This document shows, in pieces, positions 57,740-64,000 of a stretch of DNA of 64,000 nucleotides. This stretch comes from Ditylenchus dipsaci (taxonomy: Eukaryota > Nematoda > Chromadorea > Rhabditida > Anguinidae): contig SADC01001202.1 in NCBI GenBank assembly GCA_004194705.1, positions 62,001-126,000 on the forward strand. Direction: 5' to 3'. The position numbers and the translations under genes were made by a program. Below the pieces are notes generated by a model. The model was not told the origin of the DNA, made no database searches, and saw only the letters and a list, made by a program, of their open reading frames with translations. The stretch's first letter is position 1. Each line of letters starts with the position of its first letter.

Positions 57740-58801
57740 AGTGATATGCTATCCTGAGGTTTGAAGAAAAACAAAACTTTGCATTTTTGAAAATTATTTG
57801 TTGGGTGAAGTAACAGTTTTAGGTCACAATTATCGACTAAACATATTTAGAATATTTTTTTCTGAAGCTGCGAAAAATAAGCTGCAAAATAAGGTACTGT
57901 TAGTTAACGAGTCATATTTGAAAATTGAAGTTTGGTTTCACAAGAAGTCGAAAAATGAGTAATTTTTGGGTGCTAAAAACTTTCTGACTTTGTGGAAACT
58001 TTTTCATTTTTCTCAAAAATAGTAAAAGATGTGTAAAACTTTTTTAATGATATTTTGTGAAACATTAGTTTAGCTACAAAAAATGCTATGACGTTAGGTG
58101 CGTTCCAGTAACTGAAATTGAGTAGGGGTCCAAACCAGTTAAAAATAAATATTTTTTATGGGTTAAAAGACCATGGTCGTTTATTAAAGAACATAACTCC
58201 CCAAGCACTTTGTGGAATTTTGTTTAAGCTATGAAAAGTCTAATAGCTCGTTGATGTACTTCGAGTTCGAATTTTCGGCTACGTGAAAATCTTTGATCCG
58301 AACTCGAACGTGAAGTCAAATTCGAACCCGAAGGTGTTAACCTACTTCGAGTTCAACTTCAAGTTCGAGGTTGAACTTGAAGGTGTTAATGTATATAACT
58401 TGGATTCCCCTTTATACGACCCCTCAAAAAATAGCCCTGTTTCTTAGCTACATTTTTGGTGCGTTGACGTTAGGTATCTTTTGTCCCATTTTGTCCCAAA
58501 TCTCTTTTTACTATAAAAGCTCAGAAAAAGCACCCAAATATTAGTCCCAGTCCCAGATTACCCTAGTCTGTCCTAGCATACGCTAGCCTACCGTAAGCCT
58601 AAGGCCTAAGTAGTTAGAGCGCAGGGTAGTTCCGAAATTGGACAAAAGGTACCTAACGTCGATACCCCACATTTTTAAGAAGTTGTGTGCCTGAAAATCT
58701 TAGATTTTTCGTAGCTAAAATACACAATGCCACAAAATGCTTGGGAAGTTGTATACTTCAATTTAAATAAAGAATATACGGTATGTGGAACTTCTTTTTA
58801 G
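57740..58801. other. No gene recognised; repeats
   Basis: Bases 58258-58390 hold direct and inverted ACTTCGAGTTCGAA / GTTCGAACTTGAAGGTG motifs. 58463-58662 is a MITE. A lone ATACCGTAT-family end is at ~58771-58785. The rest is AT-rich without recognised coding. Confidence 0.5.
58463..58662. mobile_element. ~200-bp MITE
   Basis: Inverted ends GACGTTAGGTATCTTTTGTCC / GGACAAAAGGTACCTAACGTC. The interior contains CTAGTCTGTCCTAGCATACGCTAGCCTAC. Confidence 0.8.
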
Positions 58802-59120
58802 CAAGAAGCGGAGCTCTGACCACCGTCGAAAACATCAATTCTCAATTCTGCTCCTAATAGTCAAGAAGAAAGACCATTCATTGCTCCTGCTACCCGTACT
58901 ACCACTCAGCCACCTAGACAGGCGCAGCAGCAACAACAGTCACAGGTTCAGTCGCAAAGTGGCGAAGGTGGGATGCAGAGTCAAGGGCAGGTACAAAGTC
59001 AAAGCCAGGTGCAAATTCAAGGCCAAAAATCTGAGGATTGGCGCAATGCGGGAGAGGATTGGGAAGTACAGGGTGGAGATGACTGGGAGGCAAAACGTAT
59101 CAAGCGACAAACTGAACAAG
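58802..59120 (+). CDS. Gln-rich protein exon, family not recognised
   Basis: Bounded by CTTCTTTTTAG and GTGAGT. The frame reads KKRSSDHRRK, then (after a one-base shift at the A4 run 58829-58832) TSILNSAPNSQEERPFIAPA, TTTQPPRQAQQQQQSQ, repeated QSQ/QGQ, EDWRNAGEDWEVQGGDDW and KRIKRQTEQ. Long Gln/Ser tracts and a Trp-Asp/Glu-rich end suggest a nuclear regulatory protein, but that is a guess. It may belong with the Gln-rich exon at 63816. Confidence 0.5.
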
Positions 59121-59294
59121 GTGAGTTTGATTTTTTTTGAGAAGATATGCTGTAGCATGAGGTTGAGTATACCGTATTTATTCTAATGTAACCACCGGTT
59201 GGTTTATTTTTCGACCTATTTCTAGGGTGTGGTTTTATTGCTTGACCTGCCACGCCGGGAGGGCGCGAAACTTTTTTTCTCAATTTATATTTTA

Positions 59295-59719
59295 CAGTCA
59301 AACCTCTCTACTATGGCACCCCAAAAGTTCGTTTCCGCCTTGGGTCCGACACTTTTTTACCTCGATTTTTGAAAGCTTTCGCCATTTCTGTTTTGACAGT
59401 CTGGTCCCAAATATCGTAAGGATTCCGATTTTGCCGATCGTTTTTCAGAATTATAAAGAAAATTCTTCTAAAAAAGCAAAAACTCAGTTTAAAAACAGAA
59501 ATTTTTGAATTTTCCTGTTTTTAAACTGAGTTTTTGCTTTTTAGAAGAATTTTTTTTATAATTCTGAAAAACGATCGGCAAAATCGGAATCCTTACGATA
59601 TTTGGGACGAGACTGTCAAAACAGAATGGATAAAAGACTTTGAAAATTCGGTTAAAAAAAAGTGTCGGACCCAAGGCGGGAACGAACTTTTGGGGTGCCA
59701 TAGTAGAGAGGTTTGACTG
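59295..59719. mobile_element. TA-flanked Tigger-type fold-back element
   Basis: Inverted ends CAGTCAAACCTCTCTACTAT, TA on both sides (59293-59294, 59720-59721). The interior (GGGTCCGACACTTTTTT, GTTTTGACAGTCTGGTC, AAAAAGCAAAAACTC) is the same as in 34924-35343, but the terminal ~30 bp are different. Confidence 0.92.
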
Positions 59720-60033
59720 TATATGGAATGATTGTTAAAAACTTTCAACCGATTTTTAATTTTCCCTACTGCGGTTGAACTTGGAGATAACAGTACCCCT
59801 ATATGACAGCACGTTTAAAATTTGGTTGGCAAAGAAATAAGGCAAAATTCACACCTGATATTACGGCACCCCTGATGTAGCCGAGGGCTGAACCAAAGAA
59901 AAGATACCTGAAGCCAGAGAATGAAAGTAAAGACTAAAAAGAGAGCTGCTCCTCAGGGGTGCCTATGTAATTTGAATTAATTAATTTTAACTGTAATTTG
60001 AAATAAAGTTACTTCACATTCCATAATTGAATC

Positions 60034-60789
60034 GGTTATGGTCTTATATTCCGCCGCATATATTCCGCCAACATATATTCCGCCAATATATATTGCGCCA
60101 ACATATATTCCGCCACATGCATTTCGCAGCGATTTCTATTCGCGCATCCCAACAAAATTAGACGAAAATTCCCGTTGAATTTTGAATTTGCAGCAGTGTT
60201 TTAAAAGTCATAGGCATACTTTTTGGTTTCGTCAGGCAATTTTAGGTCAGGAACAGTGGTTTGTTTTGATTTGGACTGTTTTTTTAGGCCATCCGGGTAG
60301 ATAACTACCTAGCCGAGGGATACCTATCCAAGGTTTTCCGCTGCGGATGGGCGAAATATCGATTTCGCTGCTAACAAACCCGACTTCCTATACAATTTCA
60401 AATCACAAAGGTTAGTTATTAATTTTAAATAAATTTTATTGTGGTGGGGCTGGGTAAAATCACAATTTTGGTAGAGCCTGGCTTGAACTTATGCAAAACC
60501 TGGTATGAACTTATTAGGACCTTAGAAACTGAGGTAGTCCTCCCTCCTCCATTTGGATTTTCCAGCTAGACGGCTTGAGTACACTACAAAAATTTGGCGA
60601 CAGAAAACTCATTTTTAATCTTCATTAATGAACTCAGGACAACGTTTTAAGCAAAATAGGCGGTTAAGATGCGCACATACACACACCTGAGACATAAATT
60701 ATGCATGTGGCGAAATACATGTTGGCGGAATATATGTTGACGGAATATATGTTGGCGGAATATATGCGGCGGAATATAAGACCATAACC
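60034..60789. mobile_element. 756-bp element with 8-bp duplication and CGCCAACATATATTC arrays
   Basis: Ends GGTTATGGTCTTATATTCCG inverted, flanked by identical ATTGAATC (60026-60033, 60790-60797), suggesting a hAT-type insertion. Both ends carry tandem CGCCAACATATATTC units. The right interior (60650-60705) has a decayed piece of the copy A/B/C core (AAGATGCGCACATACACACACC). Confidence 0.9.
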
Positions 60790-61019
60790 ATTGAATCAAA
60801 CGCAAAGAAAGAGGGCTACGAAAAATTAGAAGTCTTCGCATTTTTCGCAAAAAAAATATTCGATTTTTTTCATGAAAAAATGAAAAGGAAAAGAACCTTT
60901 TTTGGCCTCGCATTACTTTTTTCTGGTCGCATTTTTTTCGTTTCTCTTCTTTCTCTCAAATTTTTTGTGTGACAAAATTACCTTTTGCGGACGGGGTTTA
61001 TTAGAGAGCAAATATCGCA

Positions 61020-61290
61020 AGGATTGGCCAATCTTTTTTTAGTTTCCCATAATTTGTTACTCTAAAAAAGCAAAATTTCCACATAGTGTACACCTTATTT
61101 TCAAAATGTTGCACACTATATGGAAGTTTTGCGTTTTTTAGAGTAAAAAACTGGGTAACTGAAGAACGATTGGCAAAATCGGAATCCCTGCGATATTTGC
61201 GAACAGACTGTCAAAACATAATTAGCAAGAAAAATTAGAATACTGAGATGAAAAAAGTGTTGGAACGAACTTTTGGGATGCACACTACAT
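61020..61290. repeat. Diverged relative of the 59.3-kb fold-back
   Basis: ACTCTAAAAAAGCAAAATTTCC ... GTTTTGCGTTTTTTAGAGT hairpin, then CGATTGGCAAAATCGGAATCC, ACAGACTGTCAAAACA and GTGTTGGAACGAACTTTTGGG as in 59295-59719. Confidence 0.75.
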
Positions 61291-61294
61291 GTGG

Positions 61295-62065
61295 CTGTAG
61301 GAAGTTTCGTAACAAGACAATTTCGTAAGAGCGAACTTTCGTAAGAAACATTTTCGTAACAGCGAAAATTTGTAAAAAACAGTTTCGTAACAGCGAAATT
61401 TCGTAAGAAACTTTTTCGTAAGAGCGTATTCCGTAACAAATTTCTTTCGTAAGAGGGAATTATCGATTTTTTTTCCACTGTTAATCAATTTTTCTAATTC
61501 AGGGTGTCATCTGATTCATTTGTTTTGGCCTTTCTGTCACTGTTTGACACTTCGAACAGTTAATTATATGACTATTAACTGTATGAGCACAAAAGTTGGT
61601 TAATTTAGGTCATATGACTGAAAATTTTGATAATTAGTTGACCCGCAGATTTTTCATCCGTTAGGAGACCAGCTGAAATACCCAAAAGCACGGTGAAAGA
61701 CTCTGAGCTAGAATTCATGTATTATATACTACACATAGACATGAATGGTGCAGTGGGTAAGTTGATGGGTTGAATCTTTTTCACCGTCGGTTCGATTCCA
61801 CCCTCTGACTATTTTTGGTCAAAAGATCACAGAAGTTATAAGAAACATTAAGGGAGGATTAAAAAGCAACAAAAAGCAACTTAAAATATCACTAATGTTA
61901 CTGAAAACCGCGTTACGAAAGAGCTTGTTACGAAAACTCGCTGTTACGAAAAAGTTTCTTACGAAAACTCGCTCTTACGAAAAAAATTTCTTACGAAAAT
62001 TCGTTTTTACGAAAACTCGCTCTTACGAATTGACTCGTTACGAAACTTCCTACAGCCCTACATGT
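61295..62065. mobile_element. ~770-bp element with TTTCGTAAC arrays
   Basis: Ends CTGTAGGAAGTTTCGTAAC / GTTACGAAACTTCCTACAG. Both ends (61305-61460; 61910-62050) are inverted arrays of TTTCGTAAGAGCGAAA / TTTCGTAACAGCGAAA units. The interior carries a tRNA-like unit. Confidence 0.88.
61741..61812 (+). other. tRNA-like unit inside the TTTCGTAAC element
   Basis: A-box-like TGGTGCAGTGGGTAAG and B-box GGTTCGATTCCACC at tRNA spacing, the same A-box style as the 6.8-kb pair. No 3' acceptor pairing is evident; likely a SINE head or tRNA pseudogene. Confidence 0.5.
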
Positions 62066-62166
62066 AGGTTCGACTTAATTAAAGCCATGTTCTCAATGAC
62101 TGAGAGGAAATATCATGTTTTTAACAAGGGAAAGGCTGTAAACTTTTTTGTTCAAAAAAATTTTCG

Positions 62167-62768
62167 GCGCTACTTGCATATACCCCCCCCCCCCACCAAA
62201 TCAACTTTTTTTAAAAATGTTGATAAAGACCCTATATTGACCTGAAATCGCGTCAGAAGCTCAAAAAATACATTATTTTTGAGTTCTAGTCAATTAAAAA
62301 TTGAGTTTTGGGACAACCAAAAAGTACCCATTTTGGCCATTTTTGAAGGGGTTTAAGGCTGTATTAAGCCCCCTGCACTAAGCCCCTGCGAGCTCCTTGC
62401 GCAAACCCCCTGCGACAGGCCCCCTGTGAGCCCCCTGCGCAAGCCCCCTGCGTGAGCCCCCTACCAAGCCACCTGCGCCCCGAAGGGTCCCCGGAGGCGC
62501 AGAGGGCTTGGTTGGTTAGAGATGCGCGTACTCACTTACCTTAGACATAATTCTGAGTAAGACTCTTGATCAAAAATGCATTTAGAGGCTCAAAACATGA
62601 TAAAATAGGTAAAAAGTCAAAATTTAAAAGTGTCCAAAATTCGATCTTTTATTGACCAGTACTCAAAAATAATTTCTTTTTTGAACTCCTGAGGCGATTT
62701 TGAGTCGATATAGGGTTGAGTTGATTTAAGTTGATTTGGGGGGGGGGTGGTTATATGCAAGTAGCGTC
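62167..62768. repeat. Fold-back element with C-rich arms and core fragment
   Basis: Ends GCTACTTGCATATACCCCCC / GGGGGTGGTTATATGCAAGTAGC, arms AAATCAACTTTT..., TATATTGACC. The centre contains seven or eight GCCCCCTGCG units and a copy A-type core half with CACTTACCTTAGACAT (62533-62548). Confidence 0.85.
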
Positions 62769-62784
62769 AATTTTTCACTGTTGG

Positions 62785-63175
62785 TGTCATTTTGTAGCTA
62801 AGATTCAGGGTTACACGATGATATTTTTTTCAGCCACAAATCTCTGCAAAAACTTTGATAAAATGCGTTTAGTCTCACTCTGCCTTTCAGTCATTGGACT
62901 GAATGGCAGAGTGAAATTCGGCGTGAGAGTATCGCATTTTGATCGAAACTTTTTCAGAGGTTTGTGTCTGAAATTTTTTTCCGGGTATCACTGAATCTTA
63001 GTGTTGTATCCTGGAGAATTGCTTGAGAGAGATAAAAGAGAGACGACTTGCTATTTCTTTATTCGTACACAAACTGATCTGAACACGTTCAGACCTTTAT
63101 ATACTACTAACACGTTTGAATCACTACAAGACAAATGGTGATTCAAACACAGTACACAACACTTAGCTACAAAAT
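62785..63175. repeat. Palindrome interrupted by a solo LTR
   Basis: CATTTTGTAGCTAAGATTCAG ... TGATAAAATGCG on the left pairs with CGCATTTTGATC ... CTGAATCTTAG, then [LTR], CTACAAAATG on the right. The centre is a GACTCAGTCC-type loop near 62895. Confidence 0.88.
63002..63161 (-). mobile_element. 160-bp solo LTR
   Basis: Begins TGTTG and ends CAACA, flanked by identical CTTAG (62997-63001, 63162-63166), a 5-bp duplication. The minus strand has a TATA box (TATATAAAGG, ~63095-63104) followed by AATAAA (~63056), i.e. the U3-R order of an LTR retrotransposon, probably copia-like by its short length. No internal region or second LTR is seen. Confidence 0.88.
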
Positions 63176-63284
63176 GTGACCAAAAGAACAAAAACTCCAA
63201 CAAAGAAAAAATTTACAGCCCTAAAAACAGGAGATTTACTCTCAGTCATTGGATAGATACAAGGCTTCAATCTTACAAGAAAAT

Positions 63285-63780
63285 CTTCACAGGTGTCCTT
63301 TTTCAAAGAGTTCATTGAGATTTTTTGCAGATTCCTGTAGAGCACCCGAGAGAACTATAATGAAGTTTTGACCGTTTTCGAGATTACCCTAAGAACCGGG
63401 GAGACAGGGCCTCCCGAGTCGAAAAGCAGCGACTATTTGAATTCCCGCCACATTCCTGTATCAACATTTTTCGAACATTTTGGAAAACTGTTACGACCTC
63501 TTCAGAGTATTAATCACAATAACTATAGTAAACTCAAAAATGCCTTATGCAAGTTGAAAACTCAAAAAATATACAAATCAAGGGCAATCCGAAACTATGC
63601 TAAAAACCATGATACCCCTTATCATGGTTTTCAGGAAACTTTGGGAGGCTCCGTCTCCCCGATTCTTAGGGTAATCTCGAAGAGGGACAGCACTTAATTG
63701 CAGTACTCTCAGGTGCTCTACACAAATCTGCAAAAAAAAGATCTGAGTGAACTTTTTGAAAAGGACACTTCTGAAGGTTC
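63285..63780. repeat. ~500-bp fold-back element
   Basis: Outer arms GGTGTCCTTTTTCAAAGAGTT, GATTTTTTGCAGATT, TAGAGCACC pair with the inverse at 63705-63775; inner arms CGAGATTACCCTAAGAA, GGGGAGAC pair with GTCTCCCC, TTCTTAGGGTAATCTCG near 63645-63682. The right end lies ~35 bp before the Gln-rich exon. Confidence 0.85.
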
Positions 63781-63815
63781 CCTTGTTAGCCAATACTATA
63801 AAGGCCAGTTTGCAG

Positions 63816-64000
63816 GTGTCCATATGCCTCTCAGCAGGCTCCTCAGCAGCCTCAATACAACCAGCAGATCCCTCAAGTTATTCAGCAACAGGCTCCGCAG
63901 CAGGAAGCTTCTCAACCACAGTACGATCAGCCGGAAAGCCAAGTCCCTGCACAACAAGCTCCTCAACAACAGACTCAATACAATCAACCCTCTGTACAGC
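63816..64000 (+). CDS. Gln/Pro-rich protein exon, runs off the window
   Basis: After acceptor TTTGCAG the frame reads CPYASQQAPQQPQYNQQIPQ, then repeats of QQAPQQ and QYDQPESQVPAQQAPQQQ up to the edge. The repeating QQAP/PQYNQ pattern resembles activator or RNA-granule low-complexity domains. It enters in phase 2, whereas the 58802-59120 exon leaves in phase 1, so if it is the same gene at least one further exon lies between. No domain is visible. Confidence 0.5.
   Translation, partial: MSICLSAGSSAASIQPADPSSYSATGSAAGSFSTTVRSAGKPSPCTTSSSTTDSIQSTLCT

Overview
The window looks like AT-rich nuclear DNA of a small invertebrate, most likely a nematode. The evidence is intron-rich genes with mostly ~45-60-nt introns (three of only 28-31 nt), donors GTAAGT/GTATGT, acceptors TTTTAG/TTTCAG, and in at least five genes an acceptor-like AG placed 7-11 nt before the start codon, as expected for spliced-leader trans-splicing. 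The species cannot be named from the sequence.

Host genes, left to right: a G-protein alpha subunit (minus, 68-4068, runs off the left edge, with an in-frame stop and a frame break); an uncharacterised gene with GDKGG and SEQ-IE-H motifs (minus, ~4.6-5.5 kb); the C-terminal part of a four-pass membrane protein (minus, 11.7-12.35 kb); a Pro-rich tail-anchored protein (minus, 15.0-15.5 kb); a Lys/Gln-rich C-terminal gene piece (minus, 21.1-21.5 kb); the tRNA-dihydrouridine synthase DUS3 in 18 exons (minus, 27.5-34.2 kb); actin-related protein ARP6 in 8 exons (plus, 44.0-49.7 kb); splicing factor SF3B4/SAP49 in 9 exons, 166 bp downstream of ARP6 on the same strand (possible operon); one conserved-looking exon at 52 kb (minus); and Gln-rich exons at 58.8 and 63.8 kb (plus).

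Most of the rest is mobile and fold-back DNA: six TTAA-flanked fold-back MITEs, TA-flanked Tigger/pogo-like elements, three copies of a ~0.9-1.1-kb fold-back family with a conserved core, a MULE with ~380-bp TIRs and a decayed transposase, an internally deleted hAT with a perfect 8-bp target duplication, a solo LTR with a 5-bp duplication, and several elements whose terminal inverted repeats are themselves arrays of short tandem repeats. One of these carries a complete FLYWCH-type gene, broken only by a Harbinger-like palindromic MITE with a 3-bp duplication. Many insertions lie in introns of DUS3, ARP6 and the G-alpha gene, and several are nested, which gives relative ages.

Nine host exons or splice junctions need exactly one extra base to restore a conserved frame, and almost all sit at homopolymers. 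This points to residual consensus errors in the assembly rather than wholesale pseudogenisation. All homology statements rest on family motifs recognised by eye; no searches were run.
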